DNA of 64,000 bases from Posidonia oceanica (GCA_037176725.1 JAZBRS010000076.1:122159001-122223000); one strand, 5' to 3'; shown: positions 1 through 15,600, numbered from the stretch's first letter. The notes: generated by a model not told the origin, from the letters alone. Made by a program: numbers and translations.

Positions 1-26
1 TGCTCCAATCATTCCTGGCGGTCCGG

Positions 27-3000
27 TCTTGGTAAGGCTTGCACTTCTCATTCTTGACCTCTTCTGGGTCATTATTGGGCTTGCACTTATCATTCCTGGC
101 GGTCCGATCTTCCTATGGCTTGCACATATCATTCCTGACCTCCTCCGGGTCTTGAAAGGGCTTGCACCAATCATTCCTGGCGATCTAGTCTTGATATGGC
201 TCGCACTTAACATTCTTGACCTCTTCAAGGTCATGATAGGGCATGCACATATCATTCCTGGCGGTCCGATCTTGATAAGGCTTGCACCTATCTTTCCTGA
301 CCTCTCCCTAGGTCGTGATCGGGCATGCCCCTATCATTCCTGGTGGTCCGGTCTTGATAAGGCTTGCACTTACCATTCCTGACCTCTTCCGGGTATTCAT
401 AGGGCGTGCACATATCATTCTTGGCAGTCCAGTGTTGATATGGCTAGCAGTTATCATTCCTGACCTCTCTCTTGGTCTTGATAGGGCTTGCACCTATCAT
501 TCCTGGCGGTCCGGTCTTGATTTGGCCAGCACTTATCATTCCGGACCGCTTCTGGTCAATATTGGGCTTGCGCCTACCATCTTCGACGGTCCGATCATGA
601 TAAGGCTTGCACTTATCATTCCTGACCACTTCTGGGTCTTGATAGGGCTTGTAGCTACCATTACTGGCGGTCCGGTCAAGATAATGCTTGTACTTATCAT
701 TCTTGACCTCTTCCTGGTCTTGATAGGGCTTGCACCTCTCATTTCTGGCGGTTCGGTCTTGATGAGGCTTGCACTTATCATTCCTGACCCCATCTGGGTC
801 TTGATTGGGCTTGCACCTAACATTCCGAGCGGTCCTGTCATGATTAGGCTTGCACTTATCATTCCTGACCTCTTTCGGGTCTTGATAGTGCTTGCCCCTA
901 TCATTCCTGGCGGTCCGGTCACGATAAGGCTTGCACTTATCGTTCCTGACCTATCCATATGTCTTGATAGGGCTTGCAACTATCATTCTTGGCGGTCCGT
1001 TCATGATAAGGCTTGCACTTATCCTTCCTAACCACACCCTAGGTCTTGATAGGGCTCGCACCTATCATTCCTAGCGGTCAGGTCTTGATAAGGCTTGCAC
1101 ATATCAATCCTGACCTCTTCGAGGTCTTGATAGGTTTTCCACCTATAATTCCTGGCGATCCATTCTTGGTCATGATAAGGCTTGCACTTATCCATCCTGA
1201 CCACTTCCGGGTCTTAATAGGGCTTGCACCTAACATTCCTGGTGGTCCGGTCAAGCTAAGGCTTGCACTTATCATTCCTAACCTCTTACGTGTCCTGATA
1301 GGGCTTGCACCAATCATTCCAGGCAGTCCGGTCTTGATAAGGCATGCACCTATCATTCCAGACCTCTTCCAGGTCTTGATAGGGCTTGCACCTATCATTC
1401 CTGCCGGTCCAGTCTTGATAAGTGTTGCACTTATCATTCCTGACCTCTTCCGGGTCTTTATAGGGCTTGTACCTATCATTCCTGGCGATCCAGTCTTCAT
1501 AAGGCTTGCAATTGTCATTCCTGGCATCTTCCGGTTCAGGATAGGGCTTGCACCTACCATTCCTGGTGGTCCGGTCTTGATAAGGCATGCACTTATCATT
1601 CCTGAAATCTTCCGGGTCTTGATAGAGCATGCACCCATCACTCCTGGTGGTCCGATCTTCATAAGGCATGCACTTTTCATTCCTGACCACCTCTAGGTCA
1701 TGATAGGGCCTCCACCTATCATTCCAGGCGATTCGGTCTAGATAAGGCTTGCACTTATCATTCCTGACCTCTTCCTGGTCTTGATTGGGCTTGCTCATAT
1801 CATTCTTGGCGGTCCGATCATGATAAGGCTTGCACTTATCGTTCCTGACCACCACCTATGTCAAGATAGGGCTTGCCCCTATCATTCCTAGCGGTCCGGT
1901 CTTGATAAGGCTTCCACTAATCATTCCTGACCTCTTTCGAGTCTTGATAGGGCTTGCGCCTATCAATCCAGGCGGTCCGGTCAAGATAAGGCTGGCACTT
2001 ACCATTCCAGACCTCTTCGTGTCTTGAAAGGGCTTGCAGCTATCATTCCTGGTGGTCCGGCCAAGATACGGCTTGCACTTACCAATCCTGACCTCTTCCT
2101 GGTCTTGAGAGGGCTTGCACCGATCATTCCACGTGGTCCTGTCCAGTTAAGGCATGCACATAACAATCGTGACCACTTTCGGGTCATGATAGGGCATGCA
2201 CCAATCATTCCTGGCGGTCTAGTCTTGATAAGGCTTGCACTTATCTTTCCTATCCTCTTCCAGGTCTTGATGGGCTTGCACCTATCATTCCTGGCTGTCC
2301 GATCATGATTACGCTTGCACTAATCATTCCTGACCTCTTCTGGGTCTAGATAAGGCCAGCACCTAACATTCCTGGCGGTCCGGACCGGATTAGGCATGCA
2401 CTTATCATTCCTGACATCCTTCGGGTCTTGATAGGGTTTGCGCCTAACATTCCTGGCAGTCCGGTCTTGATAAGGTTACCTCTAATCAATCCTGACCTCT
2501 TCCGGGTCGTGATTGGGCTTGCACCAACCATTCCTGGCGGTCCGATCATGATAAGGCCTGCATGAATCATTACTAGCCTCTCTCTGGGTCTTGATAGCGC
2601 TTGCACCTATCTTTCCTGGTGGTCCGGTCTTGATAAGGCTTGCACAAATCATTCTTGACCTCTTCCGGGTCTTGATTGGGCTTGCGCCTACCATTGCTGG
2701 TGGTCCGGTCATGATAAGGCTTGCACTCATCATTCCTGACCTCCATCGGGTCTTGATTGGGCTTACACCTATCCTTCTGGCATTCCGGTCATAATAAGGC
2801 TTGCACATATCATCCCTGACCGCTTTTGGGTCTAGATAGGGATTGCACCTACCATTCCAGGCGGTCCGGTCATGATAAGGCTTGCATTAATCATTCCTGA
2901 CATCTTCCGGGTCTTGATAGTGCTTGCACCTAACATTCCCGGACGTCCGGTCTTGATAAGGCCTGCACTTATCATTCCCGACCTCTTCCTGGTCTTGGTG

Positions 3001-6000
3001 GGGCTTGCACCTATCATTCCAGGCGGTCCAGCCATGATAAGGCTTGCACTTATCATTCCTGACCTCTTCGGGTCTTGATAGGGCTTGCACCTTTCATTCC
3101 TGGCGGTCCAGTCTTGATAAGGCTCGTACTTATCATTCCTGTCCTCTTCTGGGTCTTGATAGGGCATGCACCTAACATTCCTAGCGGTCCGGTCTCGATA
3201 AGGCTTGCACTATTCATTCCTGTCCTCTTTCGGGTCTTGATAGCACTTGCACCTATCATTCCTGGCGGTCCAGTCATGATAAGGCATGCACTTATCGTTA
3301 CTGACCTCTTCCGGGTCTAGATAAGGCCAACACCTAACATTCTTGGCGGTCAAGACTGGATTAGGCATGCACTTATCGTTCCTGACCACTTCCGGGTCAT
3401 GATAGGGTTTGTGCCATACATTCCTGGAGGTCCGGTCTTGATAAGGCTTCCACTTATCATTCCTGACCTCTTTCAAGTCTTGATAGGGCTCGGACCTAAC
3501 ATTCCTAGCGGTCTGGTCATGATAAGCCTTGCACTTATCATTTTTGACCTCTTCCAGGTCTTGATAGGGCTGGCACCTGTCATTCCTGGCGGTCCGGTCT
3601 TGGTGAGGCTTGCACATATCATTCCTGACCTCTTCCGGGTATTGATAGGGCTTGCACCGATCATTCCTGGCGGTCTGTTCTTGATAAGGCTTGCACTTAT
3701 CATTCGTGACCTCCTTCGGGTCTTGATCGGGCTTGCACCAATCATTCCTGGTGGTCTGGTTTTGATAAGGCTTGCACTTATCATCCCTGACCTCTTCTAG
3801 GTCTTGATAGGGCTTGCACCTATCATTCCAGGCGGTCCGGTCTTGATAAGGCTTGCACTTATCATTCCTGATCTCTTCTGGGTCGAGATAGAGCCAAAAC
3901 CTAACATACCTAGCGGTCCGGACTTGATTTGGCATGCACCTATCATTCCTGACCACTTCCGGGTCTTGATAGGGTTTGCGCCTAACAGTCCTGTCGGTCC
4001 GGTCTTGATAAGGCTTCCACTTATCATTCCTGACCACTTCCGGGTGTTGATAGGGCTTGCTCCATTCAATCCTGGTGGTCCAGTCATGATAAGGCATGCA
4101 CGAGTCATTCCTGACCTCTCTCTGGGTCTTGATAGCACTTGCACCTATCATTCCTGATGGTCCGGTCATGATAAGGCTTGCACTTATCATTCTTGACCTC
4201 TTCCGTGTCATGATAGGGCTTGCGCCTATCTTTCCGGGTGGTCCGGTCTTGATAAGGCTTACCGTAATGATTGCTGACCTCATCCGGGTCTTGATTGGGC
4301 TTGCACCTATCATTCCTGGCGGTCCGGTCTTGATAAGGCTTGCACATATCATTCCTGACCGCTTCTGGGTCGTGATAGGGATTGCACCTACAATTCCTGG
4401 TGGTCCGGTCTTGATAAGGCTTGCACTTATCATTCCAGACATCTTTCTGGTCATGATAGTGCTTGCACCTATCATTCCTGGCGGTCCGGTCATGATAAGG
4501 CTTGCACTTATCATTCCTGACCTCTTCCGGGTCTTGATAGGGCTTGTACCTATCATTCCTGCCGGTCCGGTCTTGATAAGTGTTGCACTTATCATTCCTG
4601 ACCTCTTCCGGGTCTTGATAGGGCTTGTACCTATCATTCCTGGCGATCCAGTCTTCAAAAGGCTTGCAATTGTCATTCCTGGCATCTTCCGGTTCAGGAT
4701 AGGGCTTGCACCTACCATTCCTGGTGGTCCGATCATGATAAGGCTTGCACTTATCATTCCTGAAATCTTCCGGGTCTTGATAGGGCTTGCGCCCATCACT
4801 CCTGGCGGTCCGATCTTCATAAGGCATGCACTTTTCATTCCTGACCACCTCCAGGTCATGATAGGGCCTCCACCTATCATTCCAGGCGGTTCGGTCTTGA
4901 GAAGGCATGCACTTATCATTCCTGACCTCTTTCTGGTCTTGATAGGGCTTGCTCATATCATTCCAGGCGGTCCGGTCTTGCTAAGGCTTCCACTTATCAT
5001 TCCTGACCACTTCCCGGTGTTGATAGGGCTTGCTCCATTCAATCCTGGTGGTCCAGTCATGATAAGGCATGCATGAGTCATTCCTGACCTCTCTCTGGGT
5101 CTTGATAGCACTTGCACCTATCATTCCTGATGGTCCGGTCATGATAAGGCTTGCACTTATCATTCCTGACCTCTTCCGTGTCATGATAGGGCTTGCGCCT
5201 AGCTTTCCGGGTGGTCCGGTCTTGATAAGGCTTACCGTAATGATTGCTGATCTCATCCGGGTCTTGATTGGGCTTGCACCTATCATTCCTGGCGGTCCGG
5301 ACTTGATAAGGCTTGCACATATCATTCCTGACTGCTTCTGGGTCTTGATAGGGATTGCACCTACAATTCCAGGCGGTCCGGTCATGATAAGGCTTGCACT
5401 TATCATTCCTGACATCTTTCTGGTCATGATAGTGCTTGCAACTATCATTCCTGGCGGTCCGGTCATGATGAGGCCTGCACTTATCATTCCTGACCTCTTC
5501 CGGGTCTTGGTTGGTCTTGCTCCTATCATTCCTGGCGGTCCGGTCTCGATAAGGCTTGCACTTCTCATTCTGACCTCTTCTGGGTCTTTATTGGGCTTCC
5601 ACTTATCATTCTTGGCGGTCCGGTCTTCCTATGGCATGCACTTATCATTCCTGACGTCCTTCGGGTCTTGAAAGGGCTTGCACCTTTCATTCCTGGCGGC
5701 TGCTCTTGATATGGCTTGCACTTATCATTCCTGACCTCTTCTAGGTCAAGATTTGGCTTGCACATATCATTCCTAGCGGTCCGATCTTGATAAGGGTTGC
5801 ACCTATCTTTCCAGACCTCTCCCTGGGTCCTGATCGGCCCAGCCCCTATCATTCTTGGAGGTCCGGTCTTGATAGGGCTTGCTCGTACCATTCCTGACCT
5901 TTTCCGGGTATTCATAGGGCGTGCACATATCATTCTTGGCAGTCCAGTGTTGATATGGCTTGCACTTATCATTCCTGACCTCTCCTTTGGTCTTGATAGG

Positions 6001-9000
6001 GCTTGCACCTATCATTCCTGGCGGTCTGGTCTTGATATGGCCAGCACTTATCATTCCGGACCGCTTCTGGTCAATATTGGGCTTGCGCCTACCATCTTTG
6101 ACGGTCCGGTCATGATAAGGCTTGCACTTATCATTCCTGACCACTTCTGGGTCTTGATAGGGCTTGTAGCTACCATTGCTGATGGTCCGGTCAAGATAAT
6201 GCTTGTACATATCATTCCTGACCTCTTCCTGGTATTGATAGGGCTTGCACCTATCATTCCTGGCGGTTCGGTCTTGATAAGGCTTGCACTTATCATTCCT
6301 GACCTCATCTGGGTCTTGATTGGGCTTGCACCTAACATTCCTAGCGGTCCGGTCATGATTAGGCTTGCACATATCATTCCTGACCACTTCCGGGTCTTGA
6401 TAGTGTTTGCCCCTATCATTCCTGGCGGTCCGGTCATGATAAGGCATGCACTTATCATTCCTGACCTATCCATGTGACTTGATAGGGCTTGCACCTATCA
6501 TTCCTGGCGGTCTGGTCATGATAAGACTTGCACATATCCATCCTAACCTCACCCTAGGTCTTGATAGGGCTCGCACCTATCATTCCTAGCGGACCGGTCC
6601 AGATAAGGCTTGCACTTATCAATCCAGACCTCTTCCAGGTCTTGATAGGTTTTCCACCTATCATCCCTGGCGATCCGCTCTTGGTCATGATAAGGCTTGC
6701 ACTTATCGTTCCTGACCTCTTCCGCGTCTTAATAGGGCTTGCACCTAGCATTCCTGGCGGTCCTGTCAAGCTATGGCTTGCACTTATCATTTCTAACCTC
6801 TTACGTGTCCTGATAGGGCTTGCACCAATCACACCAGGCAGTTTGGTCTTGATAAGGCAAGAACTTATCATTACAGACCTCTTCCAGGTCTTTATAGGGC
6901 TTGCACCTATCATTCCTGGTGGTCCGGTCTTGATAAGTGTTGCACTTATCATTGCTGACCTCTTCGGGTCTTGATAGGGCTTGCACCTATCATTCCTGGC
7001 AATCCAGTCTTCATAAGGCATGCAATTGTCATTCCTGTGCTCTTCCGGTTCTAGATAGGGCTTGCACCTACCATTCCTGGTGGTCCAGTCTTGAAAAGGC
7101 TTGCACTTATCATTCCTGAACTCTTCATGGTCTTGATAGGGCTTGCCCCCGTCACTCCTGGCGGTTCGGTCTTCATAAGGCATGCACTTTTCAATCCTGA
7201 CCACCTCCAGGTCATGATAGGGCCTCCACCTATCATTCCTGGCGGTTCGGTCTTGATAAGGCTTGCACTTATCATTCCTGACCTCTTCCTGGTCTTGATT
7301 GGGCTTGCTCATATCTTTCTTGGCGGTCTGATCATTATAAGGCTTGCACTTATCGTTCCTGACCACCACCTATGTCAAGATAGGGCTTGCCCCTAGCATT
7401 CTTAGCAGTCCGGTCTTGATAAGGCTTGCACTTATCATTCCTAACCTCTTCCGGGTCTTGATAGGGCTTGTGCCTATCAATCCAAGCGGTCCGGTCATGA
7501 TAAGGCTGGCACTTATCATTCCTGAGCTCTTCGTGTCTTGATAGGGCTTGCAGCTATCATTCCTGGTGGTCCGGTCAAGATATGGCTTGCACTTATCATT
7601 CCTAACCTCTTCCTGGTCTTGATGGGGCTTGCACCGATCATTCCACGCGGTCCGGTCCAGTTAAGGCTTGCACTTATCAGTCGCGACCACTTCCAGGTCT
7701 TGATAAGGCTTGCACCTAACATTCCTGGCAGTCCGGCCTTGATGTGGCTTGCGCAAATCATTCCTAACCTATTCTGGGTCTTGATAGGGATTGCACCTAC
7801 CATTCCTAGCGGTCCGGTCTTGATAAGGCTTGCACTTGTCATTCCTGACCTCTTCCTGAACTTGATAGGGCTTGCGCCAATCATTCCTGGCGGTCCGGTC
7901 CAGATAAGTCTTGCACTTATCATTCCTGACCACTTTCGGGTCTTGATAGGGCATACAGCAATCATTCCTTGCGGTTCTAACTTGATAAGGCTTGCACTTA
8001 TCATTCCTAACCACTTCCGGGTCTAGATAGGGCTAGCCCCTATCATTCCTCACGGTCCGGTCCTGATTAGGCTTGCACTTATCATTCCTGACCTCTTCCA
8101 GGTCTTGATAGCGCTTGCAACTACCATTCCTAGCGGTCCGGTCTTGATAAGGGTTGCACTTATCATTCCTGTCCACTTCCGGGTCTTGATAGGGCTTGCA
8201 CCTATCATTCCTGGCATTTCGGTCATGATATGGGTTGCACTTATCATTCCTATCCTCTTTTGGGTCATGATAGGGCATGCACCAATCATTCCTGGCGGTC
8301 TGGTCTTGATAAGGCTTGCACTTATCATCCATGGCCTCTTCCAGGTCATGATAGGGCTTGCACCCATCATTCCTAGCTGTATGGTCACGATAAGGATTGC
8401 ACTAATCATTCCTGACCTCTTCTGGGTCTAGATAAGGCCAGCACCTAACATTCCTGGCTGTCCGTACCGGATTAGGCATGCACTTATCATTCCTGAACTC
8501 TTCTGGGTCTTGTTAGGGTTTGCGCCTAACATTCCTGGCAGTCCGGTCTTGATAAGGCTACCACTAATCATTCATGACCTCTTCCGGGTCATGATTGGGC
8601 TTGCACCTATCTTTCCTGGTGGTCTGGTCTTGATAAGGCTTGCACAAATCATTCTTGACCTCTTCCGAGTCTTGATTGGGCTTGCGCCTATCTTTCCTGG
8701 TGGTCCGGTCATGATAAGGCTTGCACTCATCATTCCTGACCTCTTCCGGGTCTTGATTGGGCTTACACCTATCCTTCCAGGCGTTCTGGTCATTATAAGG
8801 CTTGCACATATCATCCCTGACCTCTTCTGGGTCTAGATAGGGATTGCACCTACCATTCCAGGTGGTCCGGTCATGGTAAGACTTGCACTAATCATTCCTG
8901 ACATCGTCTGGGTCTTGATAGTGCTTGCACCTAACATTCCCGGAGGTCCGGTCTTGATAAGGCCTGCATATATCATTCCCAACCTCTTCCTGGTCTTGGT

Positions 9001-9600
9001 GGGGCTTGCACCTATCATTCCTGGCGGTCCGGCCTTGATAAGGCTTGCACTTATCATTCCTGACCGTTTTCGGGTCTTGATAGGGCTTGCACCTATCATT
9101 CCTGGCAGTCCAGTCTTGATAAGGCTCGTACCTATCATTCCTGACCTCTCTCAAGGTCTTGATAGCTCTTGCACCTACCATTCCTGATGGTCCGGTCATG
9201 ATAAGGCTTGCACTTATCATTCCTGACCACTTCCGGGTCCTGATAGGGCTTGCGCCTATCTTTCCGGGTGGTTCAGTCTTGTTAAGGCTTACTGTAATCA
9301 TTCCTGACCTCATCCGGGTCTTGATTGGGCTCGCACTTATCATTCCTGGCGGTCCGGTCATGATAAGGCTTGCACATATCATTCCTGACCTCTTCCTGGT
9401 CTTGATAGGGATTGCACCTACAATTCCAGGCGGTCCGGTCTTGATAAGGCTTGTACTTATCATTCCTGACATCTTTCTGGTCTTAATAGTGCTTGCACCT
9501 ATCATTCCTAGCGGTCCGGTCATGATGAGGCTTGCACTTATCATTCCTGACCTCTTCCGGGTCTTGGTTGGTCTTGCTCCAATCATTCCTGGCGGTCCGG
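27..9600. repeat. Higher-order satellite copy A (about 9.57 kb)
   Basis: Position 27 onward matches 9,601 onward at a constant offset of 9,574. By eye, about 385 bp compared directly differ at roughly 14 sites, so about 96% identity. The offset drifts to 9,576 by 3.4 kb. It then jumps to 9,989 between about 4.5 and 7.2 kb, and falls to 9,342 from about 7.9 kb. These jumps correspond to about five extra and eight missing 81-bp units in the second copy. A divergent subunit reading gaccgcttctggtcaatatt marks the copies. It occurs near 540 and again near 6,060, so copy A is itself made of two related sub-blocks 5,515 and 4,059 bp long. Confidence 0.85.
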
Positions 9601-12600
9601 TCTTGGTAAGGCTTGCACTTCTCATTCCTGACCTCTTCTGGGTCATTGTTGGGCTTGCACTTATCATTCCTGGCGGTCCGATCTTCCTATGGCTTGCACA
9701 CATCATTCCTGACCACCACCGGGTCTTGAAAGGGCTTGCACCGTTCATTCCTGGCGGTCTAGTCTTGATATGGCTTGCATTTAACATTCCTGACCTCTTC
9801 AAGGTCATGATAGGGCATGCACATATCATTCCTGGCGGTCCGATCTTGATAAGGCTTGCACCTATCTTTCCTGACCTCTCCCTGGGTCGTGATCGGGCAT
9901 GCCCCTATCATTCCTGGTGGTCCGGTCTTGATAAGGCTTGCTCTTACCATTCCTGACCTCTTCCGGGTATTCTTAGGGCGTGCACATATCATTCTTGGCA
10001 GTCCAGTGTTGATATGGCTTGCAGTTATCATTCCTGACCTCTCCCTTGGTCTTGATAGGGCTTGCACCTATCATTCCTGGCGGTCCGGTCTTGATTTGGC
10101 CACCACTTATCATTCCGGACCGCTTCTGGTCAATATTGGGCTTGCGCCTACCATCTTCGACGGTCCGATCATGATAAGGCTTGCACTTATCATTCCTGAC
10201 AACTTCTTGGTCTTGATAGGGCTTGTAGCTACCATTACTGGCGGTCCGGTCAAGATAATGCTTGTACTTATCATTCCTGACCTCTTCCAGGTCTTGATAG
10301 GGCTTGCACCTCTCATTTCTGGCGGTTCGGTCTTGATAAGGCTTGCACTTATCATTCCTGACCACATCTAGGTCTTGATTGGGCTTGCACCTAACATTCC
10401 TAGCGGTCCGGTCATGATTAGGCTTGCACTTATCATTCCTGACCTCTTTCGGGTCTTGATAGTGCTTGCCCCTATCATTCCTGGCGGTCCGGTCACGATA
10501 AGGCTTGCACTTATCGTTCCTGACCTATCCATATGTCTTGATAGGGCTTGCAACTATCATTCTTGGCGGTCCGTTCATGATAAGGCTTGCACTTATCCTT
10601 CCTAACCACACCCTAGGTCTTGATAGGGCTCGCACCTATCACTCCTACCGGTCAGGTCTTGATAAGGCTTGCACTTATCAATCCTAACCTCTTCGACGTC
10701 TTGATAGGTTTTCCACCTATAATTCCTGGCGATCCAATCTTGGTCATGATAAGGCTTGCACTTATCCTTCCTGACCACTTCCGGGTCTTACTAGGGCTTG
10801 CACCTAACATTCCTGGCGGTCCGGTCAAGCTAAGGCTTGCACTTATCATTCCTAACCTCTTACGTGTCCTGATAGGGCTTGCACCAATCATTCCAGGTAG
10901 TCCGGTCTTGATTAGGCATGCACCTATCATTCCAGACCTCTTCCAGGTCTTGATAGGGCTTGCACCTATCATTCCTGCCGGTCCGGTCTTGATAAGTGTT
11001 GCACTTATCATTCCTGACCTCTTCCAGGTCTTTATAGGGCTTGTACCTATCATTCCTGGCGATCCAGTCTTCATAAGGCTTGCAATTGTCATTCCTGGCA
11101 TCTTCCGGTTCAGGATAGGGCTTGCACCTACCATTCTTGGTGGTCCGGTCTTGATAAGGCATGCACTTATCATTCCTGAAATCTTCCGGGTCTTGATAGA
11201 GCATGCACCCATCACTCCTGGTGGTCCGATCTTCATAAGGCATGCACTTTTCATTCCTGACCACCTCCACGTCATGATAGGGCCTCCACCTATCATTCCA
11301 GGCGATTCGGTCTAGATAAGGCTTGCACTTATCATTCCTGACCTCTTCCTGGTCTTGATTGGGCTTGCTCTTATCATTCTTGGCGGTCCGATCATGATAA
11401 GGCTTGCACTTATCGTTCCTGACCACCACCTATGTCGAGATAGGGCTTGCCCCTATCATTCCTAGCGGTCCGGTCTTGATAAGGCTTCCACTAATCGTTC
11501 CTGACCTCTTTCGAGTCTTGATAGGGCTTGCGCCTATCAATCCAGGCGGTCCGGTCAAGATAAGGCTGGCACTTACCATTCCAGACCTCTTCGTGTGTTG
11601 ATAGGGCTTGCAGCTATCATTCCTGGTGGTCCGGCCAAGATACGGCTTGCACTTACCAATCCTGACCTCTTCCAGGTCTTGAGAGGGCTTGCACCGATCA
11701 TTCCACGTGGTCCGGTCTAGTTAAGGCTTGCACATAACAATCGTGACCACTTTCGGGTCATGATAGGGCATGCACCAATCATTCCTGGCGGTCTAGTCTT
11801 GATAAGGCTTGCACTTATCATTCCTATCCTCTTCCAGGTCTTGATAGGGCTTGCACCTATCATTCCTGGCTGTCCGGTCATGATTAGGCTTGCACTAATC
11901 ATTCCTGACCTCTTCTGGGTCTAGATAAGGCCAGCACCTAACATTCCTGGCGGTCCGGACCGGATTAGGCATGCACTTATCATTCCTGACATCCTTCGGG
12001 TCTTGATAGGGTTTGCGCCTAACATTCCTGGCAGTCCGGTCTTGATAAGGCTACCTCTAATCAATCCTGACCTCTTCCGGGTCATGATTGGGCTTGTACC
12101 AATCATTCCTGACAGTCCGATCATGACAAGGCCTGCACGAATCATTCCTAGCCTCTCTCTGGGTCTTGATAGCGCTTGCACCTATCTTTCCTGGTGGTCC
12201 GGTCTTGATAAGGCTTGCACAAATCATTCTTGACCTCTTCCGGGTCTTGATTGGGCTTGCGCCTATCATTGCTGGTGGTCTGGTCATGATAAGGCTTGCA
12301 CTCATCATTCCTGACCTCTACCGGGTCTTGATTGGGCTTACACCTATCCTTCTGGCGTTCCGGTCATGATAAGGCTTGCACATATCATCCCAGACCGTTT
12401 TCGGGTCTAGATAGGGATTGCACCTACCATTCCAGGCGGTCCGGTCATGATAAGGCTTGCATTAATCATTCCTGACATCTTCCGGGTCTTGATAGTGCTT
12501 GCACCTAACATTCCCGGACGTCCGGTCTTGATAAGGCCTGCACTTATCATTCCCGACCTCTTCCTGGTCTTGGTGGGGCTTGCACCTATCATTCCAGGCG

Positions 12601-15600
12601 GTCCGGCCATGATAAGGCTTGCACTAATCATTCCTGACCTCTTCTGGGTCTTGATAGGGCTTGCACCTTTCATTCCTGGCGGTCCAGTCTTGATAAGGAT
12701 CGTACTTATCATTCCTGACCTCTTCTGGGTCTTGATAGGGCATGCACCTAACATTCCTAGTGGTCTGGTCTAGATAAGGTTTGCACTTTTCATTCCTGTC
12801 CTCTTTTGGGTCTTGATAGCGCTTGCACCTATCATTCCTGGCGGTCCAGTGATGATAAGGCTTGCACTTATCATTCCTGACCTCTTCCGGGTCTAGATAA
12901 GGCCAACACCTAACATTCCTGGCGGTCAGGACTTCATTAGGCATGCACTTATCGTTCCTGACCACTTCGAGGTCATGATAGGGTTTGTGCCATACATTCC
13001 TGGAGGTCCGGTCTTGATAAGGCTTCCACTTATCATTCCTGACCTCTTTCAAGTCTTGATAGGGCTCGGACCTAACATTCCTAGCGGTCTGGTCTTGATA
13101 AGCCTTGCACTTATCATTTTTGACCTCTTCCAGGTCTTGATAGGGCTGGCACCTGTCATTCCTGGCGGTCCGGTCTTGGTGAGGCTTGCACATATCATTC
13201 CTGACCTCTTCCGGGTATTGATAGGGCTTGCACCGATCATTCCTGGCGGTCTGTTCTTGATAAGGCATGCACTTATCATTCTTGACCTCCTTCGGGTCTT
13301 GATCGGGCTTGCACCAATCATTCCTGGCGGTCTGGTTTTGATAAGGCTTGCACTTATCATCCCTGACCTCTTCTAGGTCTTGATAGGGCTTGCACCTATC
13401 ATTCCAGGCGGTCCGGTCTTGATAAGGCTTGCACTTATCATTCCTGATCTCTTCTGGGTCGAGATAGAGCCAGAACCTAACATACCTAGCGGTCCGGACT
13501 TGATTTGGCATGCACCTATCATTCCTGACTACTTCCGGGTCTTGATAGGGTTTGCGCCTTACAGTCCTGTCGGTCCGGTCTCGAAAAGGCTTCCACTTAT
13601 CATTCCTTACCACTTCCGAGTGTTGATAGGGCTTGCTCCATTCAATCCTGGTGGTCCAGTCATGATAAGGCATGCACGAGTCATTCCTGACCTCTCTCTG
13701 GGTCTTGATAGCACTTGCACCTATCATTCCTGATGGTCCGGTCCTGATAAGGCTTGCACTTATCATTCCTGACCTCTTCCGTGTCGTGATAGGGCTTGCG
13801 CCTATCTTTCCGGGTGGTCCGGTCTTGATAAGGCTTACCGTAATGATTGCTGACCTCATCCGGGTCTTGATTGGGCTTGCACCTATCATTCCTGGCGGTC
13901 CGGTCTTGATAAGGCTTGCACATATCATTCCTGACCGCTTCTGGGTCGTGATAGGGATTGCACCTACAATTCCAGGCGGTCCGGTCTTGATAAGGCTTGC
14001 ACTTATCATTCCAGACATCTTTCTGGTCATGATAGTGCTTGCACCAATCATTCCTGGCGGTCCGGTCATGATAAGGCTTGCACTTATCGTTCCTGACCTA
14101 TCCATATGTCTTGATAGGGCTTGCTACTATCATTCTTGGCGGTCCGGTCATGATAAGGCTTGCACTTATCCATCCTAACCACACCCTAGGTCTTGATAGG
14201 GCTCGCACCTGTCATTCCTGGCGGTCAGGTCTTGATAAGGCTTGCACTTATCAATCCTGACCTCTTCCAGGTCTTGATAGGTTTTCCACCTATCATTCCT
14301 GGCGATCCGTTCTTGGTCATGATAAGGCTTGCACTTATCTTTCCTGACCACTTCCGGGTCGTAATAGGGCTTGCACCTAACATTCCTGGTGGTCCGGTCA
14401 AGCGAAGGCTTGCACTTATCATTCCTAACCTCTTACGTGTCCTGATAGGGCTTGCACCAATCATTCCAGGCAGTCCGGTCTTGATAAGGCATGCACCTAT
14501 CATTCCAGACCTCTTCTAGGTCTTGATAGCGCTTGCACCTATCATTCCTGCCGGTCCGGTCTTGATAAGTGTTGCACATATCATTCCTGACCTCTTCCGG
14601 GTCTTGATAGGGCTTGTACCTATCATTCCTGGCGATCCAGTCTTCATAAGGCTTGCAATTGTCATTCCTGGCATTTTCCAGTTCAAGATAGGGCTTGCAC
14701 CTACCATTCCTGGTGGTCCGATCTTGATAAGGCTTGCACTTATCATTCCTGAAATCTTCCGGGTCTTGACAGGGCTTGCACCCATCACTCCTGGCGGTCC
14801 GATCTTCATAAGGCATGCACTTTTCATTCCTGACCACCTCCAGGTCATGATAGGGCCTCCACCTATCATTCCAGGCGGTTCGGTCTTGAGAAGGCATGCA
14901 CTTATCATTCCTGACCTCTTTCTGGTCTTGATAGGGCTTGCTCATATCATTCCAGGCGGTCCGGTCTTGCTAAGGCTTCCACTTATCATTCCTGACCACT
15001 TCCCGGTGTTGATAGGGCTTGCTCCATTCAATCCTGGTGGTCCAGTCATGATAAGGCATGCATGAGTCATTCCTGACCTCTCTCTGGGTCTTGATAGCAC
15101 TTGCACCTATCATTCCTGATGGTCCGGTCATGATAAGGCTTGCACTTATCATTCCTGACCTCTTCCGTGTCATGATAGGGCTTGCGCCTAGCTTTCCGGG
15201 TGGTCCGGTCTTGATAAGGCTTACCGTAATGATTGCTGATCTCATCCGGGTCTTGATTGGGCTTGCACCTATCATTCCTGGCGGTCCGGACTTGATAAGG
15301 CTTGCACATATCATTCCTGACTGCTTCTGGGTCTTGATAGGGATTGCACCTACAATTCCAGGCGGCCCGGTCATGATAAGGCTTGCACTTATCATTCCTG
15401 ACATCTTTCTGGTCATGATAGTGCTTGCAACTATCATTCCTGGCGGTCCGGTCATGATGAGGCCTGCACTTATCATTCCAGGCCTCTTCCGGGTCTTGGT
15501 TGGTCTTGCTCCTATCATTCCGGGCGGTCCGGTCTCGATAAGGCTTGCACTTCTCATTCTGACCTCTTCTGGGTCTTTATTGGGCTTGCACTTATCATTC

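Noticed and set aside
3210..4919. A 569-codon minus-strand open frame (and dozens like it) in the first 36 kb as protein genes
   Set aside because: The translation is only the 81-bp satellite read in phase, with a switch of repeat type at an indel. There are no domains, and equivalent openness is seen on the other strand.
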